Assembly: GCF_023973825.1 (NCBI RefSeq)
Contig: NC_090120.1
Span: 1,265,001-1,329,000 of the forward strand
Source: Plasmodium brasilianum
Taxonomy: Eukaryota; Apicomplexa; Aconoidasida; Haemosporida; Plasmodiidae
DNA: 64,000 bases
Direction of reading: 5' to 3'
Made by a program: the position numbers and the translations under genes. Shown here piece after piece: positions 48,211 to 58,772 of the stretch (position 1 is the stretch's first letter; every line of letters starts with the position of its first letter). The notes under the pieces are model-generated. The model was not told where the DNA came from, did no database searches, and saw nothing but the letters and a program-made list of their open reading frames with translations.

Positions 48211-49921
48211 CTACAAGTACATCCTCTTTCTATTAACTTTCATATCTGGACGTAGCACAAACTCGTACATTTTTTCTTTATCGTTAATAAGTCCATCCTA
48301 TAAAAAAAAAAAAAAAAAAAAATTTATAACAATAATGATAATAAAATGATTAAATGTAGAGCTGGCATATACTGAAAATATGCTGTAATAAGCACGAAGT
48401 AAAACGTAAGGAAGAAATCGAAAGGGGGTTATTAAAGCTGTACGTATGGAAATGGGGAAAAAGTACAAAAAAAAAATACAAAAATAAACAAAAAAGCAAA
48501 CAAAAAGGCAAACAAAAAGGCAAACAAAAAAGCAAACAAAAAGGCAAACAAAAAGGCAAACAAAAAGGCAAACAAAAAGGCAAACAAAAAGGCAAGCAAA
48601 AAGGCAAACAAAAAAGCAAGCAAAAAGGCAAACAAAAAAGCATGACAAAAAGGTGTATAAAAAAGTATAACTAAAATGCTTAACGTGAAATAAAAATATG
48701 AGCAGTCCATATTAAAAAAAAAATAATAAAAAAAATACCTTCAAGCTAAGTAACTGTAAGGTAAACCCTGGGCCTATTTCATTTAAACTGCATTTCCTTT
48801 TGTTAAGAAAATTATATCTGCAGGAACAAGTTCGCGAGGAAAAAAAAGAAAAGAAAAAGAAAATAAACAAAACGAACAAATGCACAGAAAACATGGGAGA
48901 AAAATAAGTACAAAAAATACGGACGAAAAGCAAGTACGAAAAACATGGAAAAAAAAAAGGAAACAAAAATGTATGAACACACGAAGGAAAGGCAAAATTG
49001 CGCACATGTTGGTGAAACGAACATAACATTTTTCACGTATGCGCTGCGTGGGCACTCCCCTTTGTGTACACTATTCCAAGAATTCAAAAAAGCTTACTTA
49101 AAATGACGAAAAAAAATAAAATCCCTCTGATTATAAAAAACAACAATTTTTTGACCTTTATACTTAGGATTACGAGGTACTAAGGTGTGTAATTGTCTTT
49201 TTATTCTCTGACCAATGAATGTATTAAAATTTGTTATATAAACTTCTGGAGGTAATGTTGTAATTTCAATGTCTGTTTTTTTTTTTTTGTGTGCATAAAC
49301 AAGATTTGTTAAATTATATTTAGCTGTAGGACCATTTGGTAAGGTACATATAAACATATATTTTGGATGTTTATTAATACCTTCTTCAATTAATATAAAT
49401 GTAGAGAATTTATTTTCTATTGAATTTTTTATAAGAAATTCAATTGAGTGTTTTAATCTGGGCTCATAAAAAATATGTGGAAATACTAATGATAATTCCT
49501 TCATAAATAATATAGTATTTTTTGATGGTCTTTTAATTGATGTTATAACAATATTTGGTTCTTTATTTTGTTTAAAATAATCACTGAATTCATCTATAAA
49601 TGTTTCATCTAATAAGAATTTTTCATTTTCAGCATTTAATTTAGATTCATCAAAAATTGCTAACTTCTCTATACTTCTTGGTATTTTTTTTTCAACAGGT
49701 ATATTTAATGCTTGTTTGCACTTTATTTCGTCTTTTTTTTGTCTACGTAATACTAATTTTTTTATATATGCTTTTCCTTTTAGAGCATTTTTCCTATGTT
49801 TATTTTTTGTAAAACGTGAGAGTTCATTAAATTTATCGATATCAATATTTTCTATTTCCTTTATGGACAGACGTTTTTCCTTGGTCATATATCGCAGCCT
49901 TTTCTTTTCCCTTTTATTCAT
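48211..49921 (-). CDS. RPF1: Ribosome production factor 1, Brix domain
   Basis: Three exons, 49921-49098, 48817-48739 and 48297-48211, have phase-consistent joins (donors GTAAGC and GTATTT; acceptors CTGCAG and TTATAG) and give 329 residues. A basic N-terminus (MNKREKKRLRYMTKEKR) precedes the Brix domain from about residue 123. Its landmarks are PNIVITSIKRPSKNT, the sigma70-like LPNGPTAKYNL segment, ITNFNTFIGQRIKRQL, FYNQRDFIFFRHF, and in exon 2 EIGPGFTLQLLSLK, all matching RPF1 rather than other Brix proteins. RPF1 is a nucleolar factor for 60S subunit assembly and ITS2 processing. The C-terminus in exon 3 (EFVLRPDMKVNRKRMYL) parallels the family's charged end. A GCAAACAAAAAG array lies in intron 2. 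Confidence 0.94.
48485..48650. repeat. 12-bp AAGGCAAACAAA minisatellite in RPF1 intron 2
   Basis: About 13 copies of the 12-bp unit, with G/A variants (AAAGCAAGC), lie between exons 2 and 3 of RPF1. Confidence 0.9.
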
Positions 49922-49964
49922 TTTTATGCTAACAATAATTTCTCACGGGAATAAGAAGCAATCG

Positions 49965-50102
49965 TCACTCGAACGAGAAACTGCTATACTAACGAGAAAC
50001 TGCTATACTAACGAGAAATCGCTATACTAACGAGAAATCGTTACACGAATGAGAAACTGCTATACTAACGAGAAACTGCTACACTAACGAGAAACTGCTA
50101 CA
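49965..50102. repeat. 20-bp ACTAACGAGAAACTGCTATA minisatellite
   Basis: About seven copies begin roughly 45 bp upstream of the RPF1 start codon, so the array is probably in its 5' UTR or core promoter. Variants are AAATCGTTAC and AATCGCTATA. Confidence 0.88.
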
Positions 50103-51290
50103 ATAATAAGAAAATGTTATATGTTCGCACGGAAGGGCATATACTACGTGCGTACCACAGGGCTTCATACGTGCATCCACATATACATACATACACGCAC
50201 TCATATATACATATATATACGTATATGTATGTATATATATATATAGAGAGAGATAGATAGATATATAGATATATATGTACGTGTATACCCACGTAGTGAG
50301 TTACTTTCCTGTTGCTGAACAAAAAAAAAAAAAGAAGAGCTTATATTGTGTTCCTAAAATTACATGTTTTTAGATTCTTATAGTTGAACTTTGTGTCTGC
50401 TTCAATTAAACAAGAGATAAGCATGGTGAACAACTATTTTTCATTTTAATTGTAGTATAATAATTAAACAAAAAAAAATTAAAAATACTTAAAACGTGTT
50501 TAACATGTACATAAATTTCTTTCAAAATATATACTTCACCATCGATGCATATCTCAAGGAAAATACTTTCATATGTTTTATAGTTTATATAGTACAGTTA
50601 AAAAAGTAATAGGATAAATAAATTAAAAATATGCAGATAAATTTTTTATGGACTTTATCACATATACATAAACATATATCCTAATTAATGAATATTTATA
50701 TTTATATATATATATATGCAACTTTGTATAGGTATGTTCTTATTAATGTATGTTTTAATTTGTAAAAATGAAAATTAAAAAAAGTTTGCTGCTCTTTTTA
50801 AATAATATACGGCGTAAAATAATTAAGCCATAAAAGGGTTAAGAAGCACAACTACAATTATAAATATTTTCTAGTAAAATTCTTTTTTTTTTTTTTTTTT
50901 TTTTTTTTCTTCCATTTAGCATAATTTTTAATAATATTAAAAGCGCTCGCTTAATATTCATATTCGCCATTTCTCTCTCCGCATGTATTCTGGTTATTAG
51001 TCGCATTTACCAATGTACAGTAAGTACGAGTATGTAGTATGTGCACACGTATATGTAGTACTTATGTATGTATATTCATATATATTTTTTGTATAGAATA
51101 TACTTATGTATAGTTGAACGGACATTGCAAAAAATTGGTTCATCTGTTTAAACGAGTTTTTGGCAAAAAAAGGAGAAAAAAAAAAAAAAAAACAGAAAGA
51201 ACAAAATAAACTAAAAAAATGTCAAAAAAAGGCCATAAAAATAGTGAGTAAAAATATAAGAGAAAATATATTATATATTATATATAACAG

Positions 51291-51326
<36 letters not shown>

Positions 51327-51574
51327 CAAACGAGTGAACGAACGCATATGCAAGTAACGAATCCGAGCAGTAACTTTATTGACGAATTATCGCATAAGCT
51401 ACTTTGCACAAATTAGCTGAAAATAAAATTGAAGAAAAAAGAAAAAAGAAAGAAAGGGAAAAATAAAAAATTAAACAGCATAATAGGAGTTATAAAAAAA
51501 AGGGAAAATAGGATTATAACAAAAAAAAAAAAAAAAAAAAAATGTTACAATACGAAATTTGTTATTAGCCACGC

Positions 51575-51692
51575 ATACATATATGCATGTATTTATGTAT
51601 ATATGCATGTATTTATGTATATATGCATGTATTTATGTATATATGCATGTATTTATGTATATATGTATGTATTTAAGTATATATATATGTAT
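51575..51692. repeat. 20-bp ATGCATGTATTTATGTATAT minisatellite
   Basis: About six nearly identical 20-bp copies lie just upstream of the Lys/Glu-rich gene. Confidence 0.88.
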
Positions 51693-51804
51693 GCATGGTG
51701 GATGCCAAACTATAGACATACCCACATACAGCATATTTAAGCCTATTCACACTTGTTTTACTACGTGCGCTCGTACGTTTTGACCATTTAGCTCTTTGAA
51801 AAAA

Positions 51805-52608
51805 ATGTTTAATCTAAGTAGTCTGTTAATAGGAAAAAAAAATACAAAGGTGGAAGGAAGAGGTTCCTCTGATAATGGAAATAACGAGAATGACAGTGGA
51901 GAAAATAATGCCGATAGAAGGAATAACGAAAGCGTAAAAATCAAATTAATAAATATGCAAGAATATAAAACCAAAAAGTTTTTAGACGAACGAAAAAATG
52001 TTAATGCGTGGAGCGCAAATAATGATGGTAAAAAGAAGAAAAGCAACAAGGATGATAATAAAAAAGAAAAGAAAAAAGAAGTAAAGAAAAAGGGGGAAGA
52101 GAAAAAGGGGGAGGAGAATAAGGTGAAGGCGAAAAAGGAGGAGACGAAAAAGGAAGAGGCAAAAATAGACGAGTCAAAAAAAGAGGAAGCCAAAAAGGGG
52201 GAGATGAAAAAAGGCGAAAAAGCTTCCAGCCCAGTAAAATTATTTATACCCTCTGTACTAAGAAATAAACTAGTAAGAGAAATAAAAGAAGTAAAAGAAA
52301 AAAAAGAGGACTTATTCCCTGATTTGTTACAGTCTAAAAAATCAAATAAAAAAGAAAAAGAAAAAAAGAAAAGCGTAACCCCTCAGAAAAAAAATAAAAA
52401 AGAGAAAACAGATAAAAAAAAACAAGAAGAAGAAAACGAAGAACAAAACCATGTACAAATAGAACAAATACCAAAAATTATTTTTAATATTTTTGATGTA
52501 GTAGATAAGAAATATGAATATGAACGAATAATAAGAAATCCAGACAAAGTTCTAGAAAAATATAAAAATAAAAAAAAATTTGAAGATTCAGCTGTTCTAT
52601 GTAATTAG
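51805..52608 (+). CDS. Lys/Glu-rich protein of unknown function
   Basis: A single exon of 267 residues. The start at 51805 (MFNLSSLLIGKK) is the first ATG in frame. I recognise no family. The middle is a highly charged tract of KKEEAKK/KKGEEKK-type repeats (about residues 75-140) with coiled-coil-like periodicity. More conserved-looking parts flank it: KLINMQEYKTKKFLDERKNV at about 50-70, SPVKLFIPSVLRNKLVREIK at about 147-168, and the C-terminal IPKIIFNIFDVVDKKYEYER at about 228-250. No signal peptide or membrane segment is visible. The strong purine bias of the sense strand supports coding. Confidence 0.75.
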   Translation: MFNLSSLLIGKKNTKVEGRGSSDNGNNENDSGENNADRRNNESVKIKLINMQEYKTKKFLDERKNVNAWSANNDGKKKKSNKDDNKKEKKKEVKKKGEEKKGEENKVKAKKEETKKEEAKIDESKKEEAKKGEMKKGEKASSPVKLFIPSVLRNKLVREIKEVKEKKEDLFPDLLQSKKSNKKEKEKKKSVTPQKKNKKEKTDKKKQEEENEEQNHVQIEQIPKIIFNIFDVVDKKYEYERIIRNPDKVLEKYKNKKKFEDSAVLCN

Positions 52609-53530
52609 AATTAAAACATTATCATATTTTGTTTACCACTGTAGTTAGGGGTAAGGGGAGGAGACCCAATATTTTCAAAAATGTTTCTATAACGTACATA
52701 TGTGTGCACATATGTATATATATACATATATATATAGATACCTGTACATGTTTATGCATGTGTAATTAATTTATTTTAATGTAAAGGGAGGGCGCATTTT
52801 AGACATAATAGGAACCAATCGATTTTTTCCGCTCTGTGTTAAGAAGCGTTCATTATGTATATATATATATGTGTATATATGTATATATATTTACATATGT
52901 GTATGTGTTTATAAAATGTGCTACATACCCGTATGCGTAGAATATACCATACCTGAAATTACAATGCATATGAATGTTGTACGTTAATGTTTATATATAT
53001 TTTATATATTATATATATGCATATATTCGTTTATTTTTTTTAATAAAAAATGATATTTTAAAACTGTATGGATTTTTTATAATTTTCTCTTTTTTTCCTC
53101 ATTTCATTTAAAACGCTATACGCTGGGTTCAGTTTCCTAACTTTTAAAGACTTTTTAAATATTTTGAAACACATTTATTAGATCTTCTTAAATACTCGCG
53201 CGTATGCATCATATATATACATATGCGTATGTATGCATGTATGTATGTATGTATGCATGTATGTATGTATGTATGCATGTATGTATGTATGTATGCATGT
53301 ATGTATGTATGTATGTATGCATGTATGCATGTATGTATGTATGTATGTATGCATGTATGTAAGTATGTATGCATGTATGTATATATGTGTATATCTGCAC
53401 GAATGTATATTACATATATACATATATATATATGCTTACCCATTTTCCGGAATAATGCTTCTAGCATACGAGGAATTGGCACATATTATAAAACTGCAAA
53501 AAAAGGCATAAGCAAGCCTGTCTTTTTTAC

Positions 53531-53562
<32 letters not shown>

Positions 53563-53994
53563 CAAAAAACAATGAATTGCCATTTTTTAAATAATTATTT
53601 TGTACTAAGTTCACGGCGTAATTGATAAAACATAGAGGTATAACAAAATAATACAATATGAGATTATGTATTATATAAAGAGTATAAATATAAGAAATAT
53701 TACATATAACATGTAACATATAACGTGTAACATATAGCGTATGACATATAAAATATATCAGAGAAAAAGAAAAGCCTTATATATAACTATGAAAGAAGGA
53801 AAATACTACAAATACTACAAATACTAATAAAATAAAAATAGGAAAATAGAAAAAGTGTAAAAAGGGAAACATCTTTTAAAGCTGTTAACTTTTCGCGTAA
53901 AAAAATAAAAATAATAAATAATAAGAAAAAATTATGTTGATCAAATATTTATGAGAATTAACTTTTTCTTATTTTTTGGATGTAATAATAGAAG
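52609..53994. other. Intergenic region upstream of dynein IC gene
   Basis: Contains (TA)n near 52710-52735, 52855-52890 and 53005-53025, an ATGT(ATGC) array listed separately, and a 32-T run near 53528-53560. No gene is seen. Confidence 0.6.
53222..53385. repeat. (ATGT)n/ATGC microsatellite
   Basis: Tetranucleotide ATGT array with an ATGC roughly every fourth unit, giving a 16-bp higher-order period. Spurious frames exist on both strands. Confidence 0.9.
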
Positions 53995-56900
53995 ATGAAA
54001 TCAAATACATTAGAAAAAAAAAAAAGAAAAAAGTGCAAGGATTAAGTGAAGCACCAAAGGGGGCAGAAACGGAAAGCAAAGAAAACGAAATAAGGAAAAC
54101 ATCAATTCAAAATAATGTATGTGCTCATATTTTGTGCAACGTTTGATTATATGTGTAATCATGCTTAAATACAAGTGCATACATCTATACTTCTCCACCC
54201 CATCCCCACCATACACACACAAGCCCATATGTGTATGCACATATGCTGCTATATATACATTTATGCATGGGAACACCCTCATGGACACTGTTATACACTA
54301 CTAGACATACGTTCTATTCTCTTCAATTTCCACTTCGTTCCTCCCCCTCCCCTTCTACCCCTTGCTCTTTTTCATTTTTAGAAAAATGAAACGTTTACAA
54401 GATTTTTATTTCCAAAAAATCCAAGAGCCTTTAACAATTTGATCGAGTTTTCCTTTTCGAATGAGCAATTTGTACCAGTAGATCACATAGACCATACAGT
54501 TTTTCATTTGGACTTGAAATCGTTAGAGAGAAATTCAAAATAGGGGCATAACGCACGCATACATATATATGAGTGAAAACATAATAGGAATAATTGCTGT
54601 TTATATGCTTCTTATCAAAAACGATATAAAAAGGCATTAATAAAATTTTCTTTTTTTTTTCTCATTTTTTGCAATAAAATGCAGATGTCTAATTAGGAAG
54701 GACAGCGATGAGGGGAAAAAACAAATAGACATAATAAAAAAGAAAATTGAGAAAGCAAATCATTTTACATTCCTAAATGGAAACGGTTACAGATATGCAT
54801 GTAATTGCACGTAGAGGTGTAGGGTGTGTAAGACATATACTTATTGACCTACATATGTACATGGCATCTGTATATGAGACATACTTTCTTTCTTTTTTCT
54901 TTTTTTTTTCTCTTTTTCTCATAGATTGCATATATCACAAGTCTAAAAATTGCTTTGACTACGTTGACAGATACACCCAGACAGTTCCGAAATTATTTAA
55001 GTACGCCGCTGTGTAAGTGCATGTATGTATATATGTACATATATGTTTCCTACCATAAAGATAAATATAACTACTTTTTTTTTAAGGGATGAGTGCACTA
55101 AAACGGAGCCACAAGAAATAAACGAAATAAGTGACACTGGTCCGTTCGATGGAAAAAATAAAAGAAAAATAAGAAAAAATATATAAAAAATATATAAAAA
55201 ATATATAAAAAATATATAAAAAATATAAATAAAATATATAAAAAATATATAAAAAATATATAAAAAATATATAAAAAATATATAAAAAATATAAATAAAA
55301 TATATAAAAAATATAAATAAAAAGCAGTAAATATTGTTTTTCTATCAATAATCGTCCGTATAAAACCGCATTAGTCTTAATGACCATGTGTTAGTTGTTC
55401 ATCATGCATCAACTGTACTCCTTTTCACATATCAGTTTGTCAGTCTATAATATATGACGCATATTTGCTCGAGTTCCAAAAGATGTCCAAGGAGGACGAT
55501 AAAGCGGTGAGTAATAAGTTAACTTGCATTCCAAGCTAATGTTCGTCTGTGTGCATATGTGAATACTCGAGTGCGCTTATGTATATGTGTAGGTGCAAGT
55601 GTAAGTATAGGTGAATGTGCAAATGTTCATGAATATATGTGCGTTGGGTTGGCTAGACTATTAGTGGCATAGGTATTGCGTTATAAAGGCCAAGTCACAT
55701 CTTTTGAGAGCACTATTTTGTTTGTCCATTTGTCCGTTTGTCCATTTGTCTGTTTGTCCGTTTGTCTGTTTGTCCGTTTGTCCGTTTGTCCGTTTGTCCG
55801 TTTGTCTGTTTGTCCGTTTGTCCATTTGTCCGTTTGTCCGTTTGTCCGTTTGTCCGTTTGTCCGTTTGTCCGTTTGTCCGTTTGTCCGTTTGTCCGTTTG
55901 TTTGTCCGTTTGTCCGTCCGTTTGTCCGTTTGTCCGTTTGTCCGTTTGTCCGTTTGTCCGTTTGTCCGTGTTGTCCGTTTGTCCGTTTGTCCGTTTGTCC
56001 GTTGTCCGTTTGTCCGTTTGTCCGTTTGTCCGTTTGTTCCGTTTGTCCGTTTGTCCCGTTTGTCCGTTTGTCCGTTTGTCCGTTTGTCCGTTTGTCCGTT
56101 TGTCCGTTTGTCCGTTTGTCCGTTTGTCCGTTTGTCCGTTTGTCCGTTTGTCCGTTTGTCCGTTTGTCCGTTTGTCCGTTTGTCCATTTGTCCGTTTTTT
56201 CTATTTTTTTTTTTTTTTTTTTTTTTCGTGCCACGCGAGAACAACACCCGAGATGCATTTTCAAACTGCTGCTAACTGTTACATGCTCAGGATAAAGAAA
56301 AATATAATAGCGATAAAAAAGAAGACGAGGAAAAATGTAAGAAATGCAGCAGCAATGTAGATCTATGTTTTAGCCCTGACTCATGTACCGGTGGAGGAGA
56401 GGATTCAGATGCTGGCTCAAGCAACTACTCTGATGATGCAAAAATTGCAACAGTTCTTTTTTCTTCTTCTAGTTCGAGTGATAACAACTCGGATGTAGTT
56501 AGCGAAGATAATGATTATATAAACAAAGCAGCTTATACCAATGGGGATGAAAAGGGGGAAGAATATGAGGACGAAGATGAATATGATGAAGAGGGGGACG
56601 AATATGATGAGGAGGATGAGTATGATGAGGAGGATGCGTATGAAGAGGAGGATGCTTATGAAGAGGAGGATGCTTATGAAGAGGAGGATGCTTATGAAGA
56701 GGAGGATGAGTATCAAGGGAAGGAGAGGTATGATGAAGGGGAAATACAGGATGAAGGAGACAGACATGTTGAAGGGGGAAATTATAATGACGGAGATGAT
56801 GATAAGCATACTGGGGGAGAAGGTACCACCGATGTTGATGTAAATAACAGCAGAAAAGAAAATTTAAAAAGAGAAAACAATGACATAATGAAATCTTTGA

Positions 56901-58772
56901 AAAGTCGTGTTAAGGGTGTGAAAGAAAACGAGACCGTAAGAAAAAAAGACGATGACTCCTTGCTTAATGAAAAAAAAAAAAAAAAAAAAAAAAAACAACT
57001 ATGATAATTACAGCTGTTATAATGGTACGAATAATGGGGTAGTTAAAATAAAGAAGAGGAAGAAAAAAAAAAAGACATCAATTAGTGGAAAACATGAACT
57101 ATATTTTATCAATTACAAAGATTTAAAAGAACAAAAACATGAAGAGTTAAAATTTATTTATCACGACAATAAGGTAAAAAAGAACGATACGAAAATAATA
57201 CAAAAAAAAAGATTCTTAAAAACATTAAAATTAATGGATAGAATATATAATAAAAATAATGAAGAAGATATTTACTTATGTTATAAAAATAAAAATAATA
57301 AAAATATATTAACAAAATTATGGGTATTTTCTTTAAATTCTTATCATTTAGTTGTTACTGATATTAAATTTCATCCTTTCTATGAAGATTTATTTGCTAT
57401 ATCTTTTAAAAATAATGACCTAAAAATGAACATGGGTATATTGTGTTGTTTTACTTTTAAAAATACTAAAAGTCCTGAACATTTTTTAAAAACTAATTTT
57501 CATATACATTCGATTGAATGGTCATCTGTGAATTATTCTATAATAATTATTGGCTTATCTAATGGAAATATATGTATATATGATTTAAAAAAAAAAAAAA
57601 AGACAGATTGATTTTTGAAAGTAATTTTAGACAAATATATAACAGGGATATAATTTCCCAAATATTATTTCATCAGAAAAGCAAAATATTCTATTCTGTT
57701 TCTTATGATGGATGTGTTTTTAGTTGGAAGTATAATAATAAATTTACCGTAGGTGAAAAATTATTAACTTTAGAAAAAGACATCACTGACTTTAGCGATT
57801 CTTTAAATATTATACATACACAATCAATAACATGTATTGACTTCAATCCTTTTAAAACTAATCTATTTCTAATTGGAACAAATAAGGGGAAAATTTATCT
57901 CTATTCTAGTACCTACTCTGATAATTATTTAAATTTTTATAACGAGCATACCATGTCTATTAACTCTATTTCGTATAACAAATTCAAAAAGGACATCTTC
58001 ATTTCGTCATCCTACGACTGGACCATAAGGATATGGGATCAAAAGAGAAAAAACTCTCTGCTCATATTCGACATCAAGGAGGTACCTCCAGAAAACGCGC
58101 TCACAGTTGCACAGGCATCTCGTTACGAGTGTTCCCCTGTTATGAGAGTACACTGTTATTCGTATTATACTGTTATTCGTATTATACTGTTATTCGTATT
58201 ATACTGTTATACGTTTTATATTGCTATACGTATTATAATGTTATACGTTTTATATTGTTATACGTATTATAATGTTATACGTTTTATATTGTTATACGTA
58301 TTATATTGTTAGGAGCGTTACACTGATAGACGTATCAGACTGCTAGAGGTGCTGGGCATGTTCGCCGTGCAATGCTTGCCCCACTTACAGAGCACACCAC
58401 TTCTACTATTCACATGTTCATGCATTTTCTTTCGTTTTACAGTGCGTATATGATGTGAGCTGGTCCCCTTTTTTGTCTACCTGCTTCTTTGTCATAAGTG
58501 CAAATGCTCATGGAAATATTCATATATATGATCTAAGTATTGACATAAATAAAGCAATAATTAGTGAAGCAATAACAAAAAAAAAAAAGCTAAGAAAATT
58601 ATGTGTTAATAAATTCAAAGAAGTCATACTTATAGGTGAAGAAAATGGAAATATATATTCTTATAAAATATCTTATACATTTAATCAAATGTATATGGAC
58701 TATTTGAAAGGAAAAATTAGTAAGTCTTTTCAAATTCAAATAATGAATTCATTCTTAAGTAAAGTCCAGTAA
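53995..58772 (+). CDS. Axonemal outer-arm dynein intermediate chain, DNAI1/IC1-like (WD repeat)
   Basis: I reconstruct eight exons: 53995-54116, 54382-54521, 54685-54800, 54925-55012, 55087-55139 (end uncertain), 55436-55506, 56291-58081 and 58443-58772, about 903 residues. Homology to DNAI1/IC78 runs through the gene: NPRAFNNLIEFSF and HTVFHLDL (exon 2), CLIRKDSDE (exon 3), CFDYVDRYTQT (exon 4), TKTEPQE (exon 5), QSIIYDAYLLEF (exon 6), an acidic tract, then WD repeats in exon 7 (TDIKFHPFYEDLFAI, TCIDFNPFKTNLFLIGTNKG, NSISYNKFKKDIFISSSYDW) and VYDVSWSPFLSTCFFVISAN in exon 8. The frame breaks at A-runs 54014-54025, 56970-56995 and 57587-57601. In Plasmodium the only axoneme is in male gametes, so a role in microgamete motility is inferred. 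Introns hold three minisatellites. Confidence 0.88.
55155..55325. repeat. AAAAATATAT minisatellite in dynein IC intron
   Basis: Tandem 10-bp units (AAAAATATAT) with periodic AAATAAAATAT variants, inside the intron between exons 5 and 6. Confidence 0.85.
55718..56195. repeat. 8-bp TTTGTCCG minisatellite in dynein IC intron, about 475 bp
   Basis: Nearly 60 tandem copies of TTTGTCCG with sparse TTTGTCCA/TTTGTCTG variants and single-base slips near 55970-56055. It occupies most of the intron 55507-56290 and is markedly GC-richer than the surrounding DNA. The 'FVRLSVCP' and 'TDKRTNGQ' frames on the two strands are by-products. Confidence 0.95.
56560..56715 (+). repeat. In-frame acidic codon repeat (EEDAYEEEDAY) in dynein IC exon 7
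   Basis: An 18-bp coding repeat (GAAGAGGAGGATGCTTAT) in about four near-identical copies, preceded by GAYDEEDE-type copies, encodes an acidic spacer between the N-terminal region and the WD propeller. The period is a multiple of three, so the frame is kept. Confidence 0.85.
58150..58310. repeat. Minisatellite in last dynein IC intron
   Basis: Tandem copies of TGTTATACGTATTATAA and TGTTATACGTTTTATAT (17-bp units, 34-bp higher order) lie inside the intron 58082-58442. Confidence 0.85.

Larger units (their letters stand above)
49922..51804. promoter_or_regulatory. Divergent intergenic region between RPF1 and the Lys/Glu-rich gene
   Basis: A 1.9-kb head-to-head spacer with two tandem repeats (listed separately), (TA)n at about 51295-51322 and a 26-T run near 50883-50908. 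No gene is seen. Confidence 0.6.

Noticed and set aside
15025..56195. GC-richer minisatellites as signs of horizontal transfer or mobile elements
   Set aside because: They are simple tandem arrays without terminal repeats, target-site duplications or transposase or reverse-transcriptase genes.
55676..56360. Frames of 183-218 residues on both strands ('FVRLSVCP', 'TDKRTNGQ')
   Set aside because: They are translations of the TTTGTCCG array inside a dynein IC intron.
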